A stretch of 64,000 nucleotides of DNA from Spinellus fusiger. Its lineage: Eukaryota > Mucoromycota > Mucoromycetes > Mucorales > Phycomycetaceae. Positions 11,463 to 23,032 of the stretch are shown piece by piece; position 1 is the stretch's first letter, and every line of letters starts with the position of its first letter. The notes under the pieces were generated by a model. The model was not told the origin of the DNA and made no database searches. It saw only the letters and a list, made by a program, of their open reading frames with translations. The stretch spans positions 310,001-374,000 of the forward strand of contig JALLLS010000012.1 of the NCBI GenBank assembly GCA_025094145.1. The letters run 5' to 3'. The position numbers and the translations under genes were made by a program.

Positions 11463-11642
11463 ATGTTTCAGGGACGCGAATTGCAACAAGCCCAGGAAGA
11501 AAGCTCATTTCTGCAGAGCATCAAGTCTGAACTCTTCTCACCCGAAAAGCGCCAGGGAAATTTGAACATTGCCTTGTCTCTTAGTGTGTTTACCGGTGCT
11601 GTCGTATTTTTGCGCAACTTTGGTGAATTACTAGCTGTCTAA
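11463..11642 (+). CDS. Small single-pass membrane protein, unknown
   Basis: Single-exon 59-aa ORF. It has a charged N-terminal half (MFQGRELQQAQEESSFLQ..SELFSPEKRQ) and one C-terminal hydrophobic segment (NIALSLSVFTGAVVFLRNF, about residues 36-54), with only GELLAV after it. This is a tail-anchored layout, as in small mitochondrial outer-membrane subunits, and it shares a divergent promoter region with mitochondrial ACP. I cannot name the family; Tom5-like or another small mitochondrial subunit is speculation. Confidence 0.6.
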   Translation: MFQGRELQQAQEESSFLQSIKSELFSPEKRQGNLNIALSLSVFTGAVVFLRNFGELLAV

Positions 11643-11763
11643 AGAAACTACAGTGTCAAGACCCTTAACAAATACACGCCTGCAACCACATCGTCTCATT
11701 TATTCTCTGTTTATTTGTATTTATTTTTCTTGTTGTATGATGAGTGGATGATTCTAGAGAGGG

Positions 11764-12822
11764 TTAGAGGTAAAGACGGTGGTGATGTTCATCCACACGA
11801 CTCTTGGTATCGGAGGATAGCACACGAGACAGCGCCTGTTCATCATAGTCCAGCCTCAGTCCAAGGGCAGTGAGGCCTTCATGGTACCCGTCCAATGTAT
11901 CTTGCGTCACCAATAGCTTACCCAGCATGGATTCCTGGAGTGTGAGGAGAGAGTAGCAGGGAATGGCATGGATTTCACACTGGCAGATGTGTCAGGGTAC
12001 TCTAGCCATGGTGGCTTACTCCACTTACATGGGACAGCAGGGCAGCACTCAGTCCTTTGACCATGTTGGGTGCTTCATAGGGAACAAGGGCTATTGTGGG
12101 AGTGCAGTGTGTCTGAAGAGTACGCAGCATAGGGGGCTGTAGTTCTGTTCCCCATGCAGTGGAGGTGTAGTCTGCTGCTGTGAATGAGTCAAGAAGGATG
12201 ATTCTGAGGGAGATGAGTCAGTCAGTCAGTCAGTCAGTCAGTGGTTCTTTTGTTGATATCTACCTTTCAAAAGAGCCTCCCAGTGCTTTAAAAAGGCCTG
12301 TGGTATAGTCAGCAGGCTGTGTTGGGAGTGGTTGGGTGGGGAAGACAAGGCCAATGGCAGAGGCAGACACTTGAAGTACAGCGACAGTATAGATAGTGCC
12401 CTTGTCCTAATCTCTTTCTTGGTTAGGATCAACCCAACCCTCTATTGACCAGCTGCTGTTCTATCTATTTTTATATTACATTTGCTTCAATATGGCCCAA
12501 GGTAGGGAGATTGCCTTTGAGTGAACGCAGCAACACACTGCCAGGCCCACTCAACCCAACAATAAGAGTGGTGTGCTGAGGAGTGAGTGTGGCTGTACTT
12601 TCTACTTGAACAGGAGGAAGAGGCACAACTCCTTCATCATCACTGTCTTCATCGTCAAAAGCATAACGCACGGGTGCACTTGGGAAAGAATCTTGGTAGT
12701 CCTACAGCTGTGTTACTCTAGGTTCTTCTGTGTAGTGCAGTGTAGTGTAGTGTAGTGTAGTGTAGTGTAGTGTAGGCTGGTACTGTGTCTATTGTATTCT
12801 GAGTGCAGACTGAACATACCAT
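11764..12822 (-). CDS. PSMG1: Proteasome assembly chaperone 1 (PAC1/PSMG1)-like
   Basis: PAC1 pairs with PAC2 to assemble the 20S proteasome alpha ring. Exons (minus) 12822-12820, 12701-12480, 12406-12264, 12203-12029 and 11979-11764 join in frame to 252 aa. Visible: acidic start DYQDSFPSAPVRYAFDDEDS; TLIVGLSGPGSVLLRSLKG; IILLDSFTAADY; and PNMVKGLSAALLSHCEIHAI, which corresponds to the PNIV-DLPAAVLSYC block of animal PSMG1. The proposed first exon is just the ATG, directly followed by a perfect donor (ATG|gtatgt). The next exon keeps frame from GAC, but this start is inferred. A (gtgta)n tract lies in that first intron and (gtca)n in the third. Confidence 0.7.
12218..12243. repeat. (GTCA)n microsatellite in a PSMG1 intron
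   Basis: Six to seven gtca units lie within the intron after the FKALGGSFE exon. Confidence 0.8.
12729..12776. repeat. (GTGTA)n microsatellite in the first PSMG1 intron
   Basis: About eight gtgtagtgta-type units. Confidence 0.85.
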
Positions 12823-13163
12823 GAAAGAAAGACAAAAAAGAAAGAAGGAAAAGAAAGAAGGAAAAGAAGAGCAGTAGAAAATTAATCATAATGACGCGTC
12901 TGTCTTTTTACAGGTCACAACCTCATAAGACACCTTATAAGACACTTACGTACCTACGCACACTCACAGCCCTCTCTGTTGGAAGGGTGTCTTTGTTCAA
13001 CTGCACTGGGAGAAAGACAGCCACAAAGAATGGACTGTTCTTTTTCCTTGTCCTTTTCCCTTGACAGAACAAGCACAGTGCAAGGACCTGTTTATCACGT
13101 GCACACTGTAGGACAAGACAGACTCCATTTCTCACTGTCTTTTGGAGTGAACAAGCACTGGCC

Positions 13164-15569
13164 ATGGCAACAGAGCACGACGAACAAGTGAGCCAGCTGA
13201 AGAATAAGCTATTGGTAGCTACTCAGGAACGGACAGTAGAAAAGGAAAAGGAGAGAGAAGTAATGCGTGGACTGGTGGAAAAACTACAACTCGTCACAGA
13301 AGAGAAGAATGAGCTGTCCAAACTGCTCAAAGAAGCGTCCAAAGCAAAGACAGGAGGAGGAAATAACACAAAAAAGACACAAAAGAACATTGCCAGCTTA
13401 AATAATCAAATTGAAGAGCTTCTTTTGGAAAAAGAAGAGACAAAGAAGAGTCTACTGCTGTTTATGACCAAAGCAGACGAAACAGAAAGGGCACTGGAGG
13501 AAGTTCAGCAGAAATTGAAGGAGAAAGAGAAAGAAGCCTTGGTAATGAGAGAAACAGCACAAGAAGTATGTGAGGCAAAGGCAAAAGAAAAGGCATTGGA
13601 GCAGTTGCAGACAAAAGTGAGAGAGATGGAATCAACTGCAGAATCAATAAAAGAGTCCAACGAGGCACTGGCTATAGTACAACAGCAAGTGTACAAGGAA
13701 AGAACGGAGAAAGAGACACTTGAAAAGGAGCTTAGCCAAGTAGCAGCGGCAAAAGCAGAGTCAGAACTGCACATTGCTGCATTCAAAGCACAAATTGAAG
13801 ACTTGAATGAGAAATTGAGTGCGAAAGAGCAGCTTGCATCAGAGATAAAAGCATGGACAGACGAAAAACAGGCATGGACAGACGAAAAAAAAATGCTGGA
13901 AGAGACACTAAGGCAAGAAAAGGCCAAAATAGTCACTGCAGAGACATTGGTAGAGACATTGAAAGCAGATCAGATAAAATTACACAATGTCCAAGAACAA
14001 CTCCAAGAATATGAGGCAGCAAAGAACGAAGCAACATCCAAGGCAGTAGAAGGACAAACAGCTGTTAAAGGACTCCAAGGAAAATTAAACGAAGCCAATG
14101 AATCCCTAAGTGTAATTAAGCAAATGCTGAACGAACGGGATGTTGAGATTGATACCAGTCGTAAAGAAACAATAGCTGCTCGTGCTACTCTAACTGAACT
14201 AGAAGAAAAGTCAAAGAAACTAGTGGTTATGCTTAATAAGACCAAGAAGCAGATGATTAAACTAGAAAAAGACAAGTCAGATACTATAGAAGAAGCAGAT
14301 ACAGCCAAGAAACAGTTGGAAAAGGCACAGTTACACGCTGCAGAGATGATAAAATCTGAAGCAGTGCTAAAGGCAGAAGCCAGTCGTTTGACATCCAAGA
14401 TCCAAACAATAGAGGCTGAAGTAAGGATACTTCAGAAAGAAAGACGTGAAGCATTGGAACAGAAGAACCAAATGTTTGATGAGCTCCAAATGAAGCAGGC
14501 AGAGTTTGAAAGTTCTCAAAGCAATGCTGAGAATCTTCAACACCGTCTGAAAGAGAGTGAGCGACAGTTACAGGAGGCAGAAGAAAAGGCAGCTGCGTAT
14601 GAAGAGTACCAGTGGATGGCTGAAGAAGCCAATAAGAAGATGAAGGAATTGGAGGGTTTGTGGAATGAACAGAAGCAGGCACTTGAGCTTAGTGTAGAAG
14701 AAAATAGCAAGACAGTCTTGGAACTGAAAACATCACTGACTGAGAAGCAGCAGACATGGGATAATCAATCAACAGAGACAGCAGCACAATTAGCACACAT
14801 TCAAGAGAGTCTACGGAAATCAGAGATAGAATCTATAGCAAAATCAAAAGATTTAGATGCAGTGCAAGAAGATAGGAATAGCTTATTGGAGCGCATTCGT
14901 CTCCTTGAAACCGACTTTATCCAGCAAAAGAACGAATATAATAAAGAGACCCAATCATTAGTAAGTGTAGACTAGGGAAGAGTGACTCAATTGCATTAGA
15001 AACATCTTCGTAAAGAGCTAGCTTTAGTGGAATCCACCCGAGACACACAAATAAAGGAATTAGAAAGCAGCATGGTGCGTGAAAGCCATTTAAAAACACT
15101 GAACAAGGTAAACATACAAGATAGGAACAGAGAAATGGATAATGAACTAAGATTTGTATTGATAATAGACATTACAAGATGAGATTCGTAAACTCTCTCG
15201 CCCTCCCTCTGCCTCCACCACACGCCTCTCCACCACTCTCATTCCTACATCACCTTCTCTCTTTAGTGTGTCTGAGCATAACTCTGTACGGTCGGGTGCT
15301 TCTACACCAACTGGTTCAGAGGCTGTAACTTCAAGTCCACCCTCCACCCCTCGTCACAAAGAAGACGAAATTAACTTAGAATACCTTCGAAATGTTGTGA
15401 TAAAATTCTTAGAAGTCAAATCAACAAGAGTAAGGATTTATAGACAGTATGAGTGTAAAAAAAGCACAACTAACACAATGACTATGAACAGGTACAGCTT
15501 ATTCCTGTGCTTACAATGATGTTGAAATTCACACCCGAGGAAATAAAGCGCCTACAAGCAAAGGCCTAA
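13164..15569 (+). CDS. GRIP-domain golgin (coiled-coil)
   Basis: Peripheral trans-Golgi tether recruited by Arl1-type GTPases. Exons 13164-14960, 15000-15107, 15169-15429 and 15492-15569 join in frame to 747 aa. Residues about 1-650 are almost continuous Lys/Glu/Gln-rich heptad coiled coil without Pro. A Ser/Thr/Pro-rich hinge follows (SRPPSAS, TPTGSEAVTSSPPSTPRHK). The last 45 residues read INLEYLRNVVIKFLEV, then LIPVLTMMLKFTPEEIK, the GRIP pattern with the key aromatic Tyr and the LIPVL core. The GRIP domain is split by the last intron. It could correspond to yeast Imh1 or animal golgin-97/GCC; I cannot decide which. Confidence 0.88.
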
Positions 15570-15854
15570 CTCTGCATTCCCACTTCTCTCAGTACTTTAC
15601 GCTTCTTTAATGAATATCTTTATAATACCATTGTCTATTAAGCCTCTACGTTTGAGTTTCAGATCTATACTATCTTAGTTACAAACCATTCACCCTAAAC
15701 ACCGATAGTTCATCCTAATACTAAGTGGGGTCATGGGTACGAGTTAAGACAAGGGGAAAAGAGTAGTAATGCTGACGAAGAAAATCTCATTCTCCTCTCC
15801 TCTTCTTTTCTCTATTTCTTTATCTTTTTACTTTTCTTTTACATTTATAAACTT

Positions 15855-17684
15855 ATGCACTGCTTTCTTCACACACAATTAAAAACACGCCTAAAATCAA
15901 TTACACTTTTCATGTCTTTCATTGGCAAAGTGTATGCACAAAAAGACACCTTTGTTGCTCAACTATCTCCAGACTTCCTATGGAAAGTACCAACCATCCT
16001 TGGGCTTGTGCTGTTAGGCGGCATCTTTGCTGGTAGGTTCCCTTTATAACCACCAAAGAATATATAATGATAAAAATAATGATAAAAATAATAATAACAA
16101 TAAAAATAAAAAGAAAAAGAAAAGAAAAATATATATATACTGAATTCATAGCCACTAATACCACAGATAGGACTTACATTAGGGTTGATGGGCCTTGATC
16201 AAACCAACTTGCATGTTATGAAGGATTCTGGTACAGATAAAGAAAGACTCAATGCTACTCAAGTCCTTAAACTATTGAGCCATGGAAAGCATTGGGTACT
16301 AGTGACTTTGCTCTTGGCCAATGTCATTGTCAATGAAACACTGCCTATTGTTTTGGACTCAGTGCTTGGTGGCAGCTGGCAGGCTGTGCTAATATCAACG
16401 GGGTTAATTGTCATATTTGGAGAGTAAGTCATACAAATGGTTATTCTTATATAAGAGTGCCTTACCTTTTATGTCAGGATCATTCCTCAATGCAAGTATA
16501 TGATTCAGTAGTTTTTGACAAGTCTATTGACAGCTCTAGCAATGCATAATAGCTATCTGTGCTCGTCATGGATTAGCAATTGGTGCAAGATGCTCTTTGT
16601 AAGTGACAAAGATACTGATACTATAGGCATAGGATAAGTGAATATAACTTATTTCTATCTCTATGTGTCCATGAATAGCATGGTACTGGTCATTATGTAT
16701 TGTATGTACCCAGTGGCCTATCCAATTGCCCTTGTGCTTGATTATTTCCTTGGAGAATCTCATGGCACTGTCTATAAAAAAGCTGGCAAGTGGTGGGTCC
16801 TGAGAGAGTGAATTTATCTTTTAATATCCATTAATGATGGCGCTCTGATGATTCTTCTCTTTCTATTGATAGGTCTAAAGTCCCTTGTATCGCTTCATCG
16901 GTCCTGTGAAGATGACATGGATGGTCTAACAGAAGAAGAGGTGCACATTATTGAGTCTGTCTTGGATCTCAGAGAAAAACCTATTTCTGCTGTAATGACA
17001 CCTATTCAGGATGTGTTTGCCTTGTCAGAAAACACTATTCTTGACAAGAAAACTGTGGATATAATAATGCGTGCTGGCTATTCACGTATTCCCATTCATG
17101 CGACAGATAATCCTACTGATTTCATTAGTATGCTTTTGGTAAAGAGACTCATTACCTATGATGCAAACGACACTATCTGTGCTGGTCAGTTTTGTCCAAG
17201 TGCTCTACCAAAAGTAGCTGCCTTTGCAAGTTGCTTTGAGGTTCTTAATTTCTTCCAACAGGGCAAAAGTAACAAACATAAGACATATATACGGTAGATC
17301 ATATCCTTAACTTGTTTTAATAGGTCATATGGCACTTGTTCTGGATAGTAATGATAGTAAAGGAGAGAATATTGGTGTAGTGACACTTGAAGATATTATT
17401 GAGGAACTCATTGGAAAGGTAAATGTACTTTTATGGTGAGTACTCTTTATCTAATATTATCTATTCTACAGGAGATCATAGATGAAACTGATGTCTATGT
17501 CAATGGTAAGACCAAAGAGTTTTTTCTTTTCTTTTTTATTTGTATTTCTTTCTTTTATATATATATATAAACATGAGTACTTATTATACATACAACAGTA
17601 CACAAGAAAATCAAAGTATCACGTAGACGTATTACAACTAGTGCTACAAAACCAGGGCCTCTTCATACAGTCTTCAAAACATAA
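15855..17684 (+). CDS. CNNM/Mam3-type DUF21-CBS membrane protein
   Basis: Cyclin M/Mam3 family, linked to Mg2+ or Mn2+ homeostasis at the vacuole or plasma membrane. Nine exons: 15855-16032, 16171-16423, 16478-16491, 16553-16598, 16679-16785, 16873-17268, 17324-17418, 17472-17505 and 17599-17684, in frame, 402 aa. DUF21 (about residues 40-195) contains [37 protein letters not shown] and four hydrophobic segments. The CBS pair (about 235-370) contains [21 protein letters not shown] and [18 protein letters not shown] short basic tail ends at FKT, so the long C-terminal extension of animal CNNMs is absent. Two introns use GC donors and exon 3 is only 14 nt. Confidence 0.9.
16492..16552 (+). other. 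GC-AG intron in the DUF21-CBS gene
   Basis: CCTCAAT|gcaagt...aatag|CTATCTG. Splicing produces IIPQSICARHG, the conserved DUF21 block. No GT donor near this point gives an open frame. Confidence 0.85.
16786..16872 (+). other. Second GC-AG intron in the DUF21-CBS gene
   Basis: AAAGCTG|gcaagt...gatag|GTCTAAAG gives [13 protein letters not shown], the expected link between DUF21 and the CBS pair. Confidence 0.82.
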
Positions 17685-18063
17685 GTACATCAAGCATACC
17701 AGAAAACAAATAAACAACAAAGTAAATCACTCAACATTTGCATATAAAATAAATAATTACCTTCTACAAAATGAACTGTTGTTTACTTAGAAAAGCTATT
17801 TATTATGAAAGAATATGAAAAGAATCAACTCACCTTATATCAATTGAAAAAGGATATTAAATGCATCAATTAAAGTTCTTGTACTATTTATTATTATTAT
17901 TATTATATATAACAGCTCTTTTATTTATGTACTAGAGTTTTCAAGTCTACATCCAAGGAACCTATAGAAGGATAATCATAGTAGAGTAGAGCACATAAGT
18001 TGAATAATCACCCTAGATTTAAATTTATTGTATTTAAAATTTTCTCTCGGTTTAGCATTGAAT
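17685..18063. other. Convergent 3' intergenic region
   Basis: AT-rich with a (tta)n run near 17888-17906. It separates the 3' ends of the DUF21-CBS gene and INTS3. No gene is seen. Confidence 0.6.
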
Positions 18064-21000
18064 CTATAGGTTCGTGTGTTGGTAACATTTACCTTGAGAC
18101 CATTCTTTTGGACATGGTTTGCCCAGTAAATCCCCAAGTTGCATTACTTGTGTTATCAATGAAGAGTCCTGTAAGAAGTTATCTGTATAAATAAATAAAG
18201 TTAGAGAGCATCACTCACTCATATACATTACTTGTTGTCTCGGAGCGATGAGGATCTGACCACCAGGTTTTTAATAAAGCAACGCACTGACCACCAATTC
18301 TTTCCGCCATCTTTCGGTCCTCATCTGTATCGTCTATTTCACTCACTATGACCTCAAGCACAGCAGATACAAGCTCTACCAATGCTTGCTGGAGCAACTC
18401 AAAGGCAACTGTTCCCCATTGGTTTAAAACAGAAATGACAAAACGATAACACGGATGATTAGGTAGAGAGGCAGGAGGAGGAATTTGTATTATGGCTTCC
18501 AGAAGACGGTAAGAGGGATGACTAGAAGCTGCAATAGCAAGTAGGGGAGATAAATATTCATCACAAACTATAGAAAGGCAAAGAAAGTTTGTTAGAAAAC
18601 AGTTCTAACATTATTCTCAATAGACATAAGTAAATGCAATTACTTACGGTGTGTCTGTAACATGTAAATATTGCTGGGTGAACTAAAAAGGTGCTCGATT
18701 CTCTCTTGGCGACCTCCAATTTCAGAAGAAAGCAGCTGCCAAAGACTCATAACACTATAATAGTCAAGCTCTGTGGAGGATACTAATATAAAAAGACAAG
18801 GCATAAGAAGGTCATAGCATATTGGTAGACATACCTAGTGAAAGAGAACTCGAGGTTTCTCCAAAGATGCGAATTGCACCGTAATGTAGTTGGGAGGCAA
18901 GTCGACCAAGCTAAGAAAAAAAAACATAAAAGTAGAAGAGATAAAAATTAGATTTCTATAGGAGTCTCTCTTATCATTTCTTACTTGATCTGGCAGCATC
19001 ATGGTCACTAAAAGCTGCAGGATGTCTATATTTCCAATGGCAATGGCGGATAAATAACGGAATATAAATGGCAGGATGGTATGAAATGAGAGAATGTTGG
19101 TTCTTGCTAATAGCTGAAGCAGTGATCTATGAGTATTATTCTTGTTTTGATAGGATAGACATTAATATTCTTACTCGAATGTCTTGCAGTAAATAATGCT
19201 TAAAGAAGTCTACTCGGCTATTATCTGCTTCCTCGGACACACTATTGAATCCATACATGACAAATGATTCATAACATATAACAATGTCCGGCATCCAGTC
19301 TACTTCTATACTCATGGTAGATAATGTATGCTGTTCGACTTGTCTAATATGTGACATAAATACAAATACATTAAAATAGGCTCCATTACCAAAGAAATAA
19401 CAGTAGAGAAATAGAAATGCTTACCTAGCAATGAAATGCCACCACCGCATTCCTATCAAGTAATGTTTTCCTTTCTTATAGTTATGTGCGCTACATGCAA
19501 TTAAACATACAAGTCTATCGCGTGCAGTTGGAAGAGAGCGTGAATTCCAAAAGGTTATCAATAATAGATCGAGTGGGTCTTGTGTTGAATCCATTACCAC
19601 ACTGTCTTCTGACGTTGCAGTTTCAGTGTGCTGTAGATGGTTGAGAGGAAAACAGGCAGCAACCGTACGAATATGAGGAACAATTTTAGGTGCTAAAGTT
19701 TCAGCAGAAATTGCCTATATGTGATATGCTCAGTTTACTCTTTATTAACTTTATATAACTGTTTAAACCACTTACCATGCGAAGAAAGACAGATAATATC
19801 TCTTGAAGATTACGTTTTGCAATTAAGAGATGTTCATGACACACTTTTTTATCACCCACAGCAACTGCAGCGACAATAGCAATACATGCAGATTTGAATC
19901 GATTGAGTGAGTCACCAAATATCCAATAAGACTGATTGTCTTGTGCTCCATCGGCTGTTTCCATTTCAATATCTTCTTGTTCTTCCTCTGACTCATCTCC
20001 TTCTGGTTCTTCTTGTAAAATTCTTCCAGAATCTGGTACATTATCTTGAATAACCTCAGTAGTTAACAAAGTGTCTTTGTCAAGAGTTTTCTCTTCTTCC
20101 ACTGTGCTTTCTAGTGGCTCTACCATAGCTAAATTTACATTTTCTATTTCATGCCCTTGAATAGGATCTTCCTCTGCTTCTGTATTCATATCTGCTTCTT
20201 GTAATGAGGTTGCTTCCGAGTCACTTCTTCGGGGCTCTATAGCAGTGTTGTTTGTCAGTAGCGTCAATAGATGTATCTTGCTACTGTATTTACCTGTTTC
20301 TCCATAAAGATAGCGATCAAAATCATCATCATCCACTAAATGTGCCTGCTCTGATTGTTTCTTTTTACGGGTGTTTCTTTTTGTAGCCTCTTCCTCTTCC
20401 TCTTCCTCTTCGCCTTCCTCTTCGCCTTCCTCTTCGCCTTCCTCTTCGCTTTCCTCTTCCTCTTCCTCTTCACTATTCTCTTCCTCATCTCTTTCCTCAC
20501 CCTCTCCTTCTTCTGATCTAGATTGGTTTGTAGATAATATAGGTGATTGGAGGGCTATTGATGTTGGCATAGCTGGAATAAACGTATTGGCATTGGCAGC
20601 ATCTTGTTTAAGAAATTCACCAAACATCGTCTGCATATATTCACGCGTAGCCTCATCTAAAGAAGGGCACTTATAGATTGGCATCAGACTCCTATACCAC
20701 AAATATTAATATCCTTTCTATTAAATAAAGAGTTACCGTATAACTCCTTTAGAGATGACCGTCTGCATGCTACAGGCTACACATTGGGCCATATAATCCT
20801 TCATGGGTGGATAGTATTCTTCAATAGAAAAACTAAGAAACTCTATGATGATGGCAGTGATATAGGGATATCTTTCAGCAGATCTTTCCATGAGTAGCAT
20901 GGCAGGCTCTATAGTATTGTACAAAATAAATCAGGGTTAATATTCTACTATAATAGGCACAGGGTGTACATTACCAATAAACATGATATTGTCAGAAGGC

Positions 21001-22773
21001 TTAAAAAACAGCCAGTCATAAACAAGAGCCAGTTTAACATTAGAGGCCACAACTGTACTCTATACACACAGTGTCTTGTGTTAATCATAGTCATAAACAC
21101 ATTTGCTTATGCTTACCTTAATGGATCGAAGCATACTTCCTACTACCACATAACGTGGTACAATGTCTGTTTGAAGGATCTGATTACTAGGATACCATCC
21201 TGCCACAATGTATCGAATCACATCAACATAGAAAGGTTCGTTTTCTGGAGTAGACAGAAAGCGTTGCAAAAACCAACCAAGATTACGTTGGTACATACTA
21301 ATACGAAGCTAAAACAAAGGAATATCTGTCTTTATTTACATTGCTAACTATCATTGTCTGTAGCTTACTTACATTTTGCAAAATATAAAGTAACTTAACT
21401 TCCATGTCCGGAGTAATTCGAGAACGAAGGTATTCTTTAGGTGTACATGTCATTAATAATGTCTCAACACCTTTTCATAGCCATGGATTTAGAATTGGAT
21501 GGATTTGGATAGAATTGGATGGATTGAATCGATTGATTTTACTTAGTAATAGTAATAAATAACTAGCCCTCAATAGAATACCTTTAAATCTAGGCGAAAG
21601 TTTTTGTGGATTGTTCAAAATATCATCCCACAACAGACTGATGGCTGGAATACTAGCTACATCATGAAGTACACGCACTAAATCTCTACCAATCACCATA
21701 CATGCTGTCCACTGAATACAGTACGATCGTTTGTAAAAGAAGAAGAAAAAAGAAAGAAAAAAGAAAGAAAAAAGAAAAAAAAAGTCAACGCCTTTATCTA
21801 ATGCAAAGGTATACACCCACCTTTTCTCTAAGCAAGCTAACAACAAATCGAATCTCCTTTTGCTGTAGTACTGCTAGTTGAGATGAGCGATGATCTGTAA
21901 TTGTTCTTAAGAATGTATAGGCAGCAGTAGCAATGACTCTTGGATAGGCATCGAGTTGTGATTTATGAAGATCACACAGTCGTAACATTTGATCGCATAG
22001 CATAACATTGGCTGGAGATAGATCTCCACCTCGTATTTGTCGGAATAGACACAAGTAAATAGAATCAATCGTCTGAACATTCAAGTTGGTTAATTCATTA
22101 ATAAGCCAAAGTATCTGCAAGTTAAAATAAAGAGAGAGCAACATGATAAGTACACTTCCTCATCCTGATAAAGGCTACCTGATCTCTGACAGGTGGTTTT
22201 AATTGTTGGAATCGCGTGGAAATGGCCAAAACATGTAACTTGCCCAAGACAGCTATAAAGTTATCTCTATTGACAAGACTAAGGCATTGGAAGTGCTATC
22301 ATCATTATTGGTAAGCATAGACAAGGGAGAAGATATATCTGCTTGAATAAGAGACTTTTTTTCTATACTAAAAAAAAGAAAGAAAGAAAGAACATTCTGC
22401 TTTGTGCTTACTGTCCGAGAATTGTCTGGTTCTGTGAGCACTCCATAAAAGAGAGCGGTAACGACGTCTGTATAACCTTTTTTACTTTGAGAAGCCTATC
22501 AACACTTTAGAGGGTGCTTTTATAAGCGAATAATACAGGTAAGAGTGGCATACCTGATCCTGTAAGTAATTATGAAGTTCTATCTCTGACATATCTTTGG
22601 TTGCTTCACGTTGGAGCGCGTAAAGTCTAGCGAGTTCCTACAGTGCCATAGTGTATGTCAGGTCATGTTGTAGCTGTGTGTCCTGTAACTGAACTTACCA
22701 ACTCAAGTTCATCATCAAGATCCAGCTCATCACAGTCATAGAGCCTTGAGTTAAATTCTGTTCTTGGGTCCAT
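18064..22773 (-). CDS. INTS3: Integrator complex subunit 3 (INTS3)-like
   Basis: INTS3 is a helical-repeat subunit of the Integrator snRNA/Pol II termination complex and of the SOSS single-strand DNA-binding complex. About 15-18 exons on the minus strand start at ATG 22773 ([13 protein letters not shown]). Matches to animal INTS3 in order are: [63 protein letters not shown]-like [48 protein letters not shown]; a [13 protein letters not shown] block; [18 protein letters not shown]; and [14 protein letters not shown] long acidic low-complexity region near 20380-20520 parallels the acidic linker of animal INTS3. The 3' end (stop at 18064-18066) and the exon near 22260-22370 are uncertain: I could not find a clean phase join there. 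Confidence 0.82.
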
Positions 22774-23032
22774 AGTTGTACTTTAAGCCTTCTGTAACTT
22801 GCTCTTCTTTCACCGATAAAAAGCCCGTGTCTCTGTCCTGCAAGTTTCCCTGCTGGCGGGATGGGGACCTCCTTGATCTAAGCCTTCGATTCGAAGTGTG
22901 ACTCTTTAACTTGTTCAAGCCAATCAGAACATCGCATTCGACTAATTTTTAATTTTTAATTTTCGCAAAGGCGCAAAGAATAACAAGGGCAAGAAGACAA
23001 GGCCTCAGCTTTTCTTCCTCTTTTCTTCGACG

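Noticed and set aside
13462..14682. Several Ser/Leu-rich minus-strand frames over 60 codons
   Set aside because: Shadows of the coiled-coil golgin exon, whose codon bias creates long antisense frames.
16848..16872. ATG upstream of the CBS exon as an alternative gene start (MILLFLLIG..)
   Set aside because: It lies inside a GC-AG intron. Splicing joins the DUF21 and CBS parts in frame.
20371..20676. Ser-rich 101-aa plus-strand frame
   Set aside because: Antisense of the INTS3 acidic low-complexity linker.
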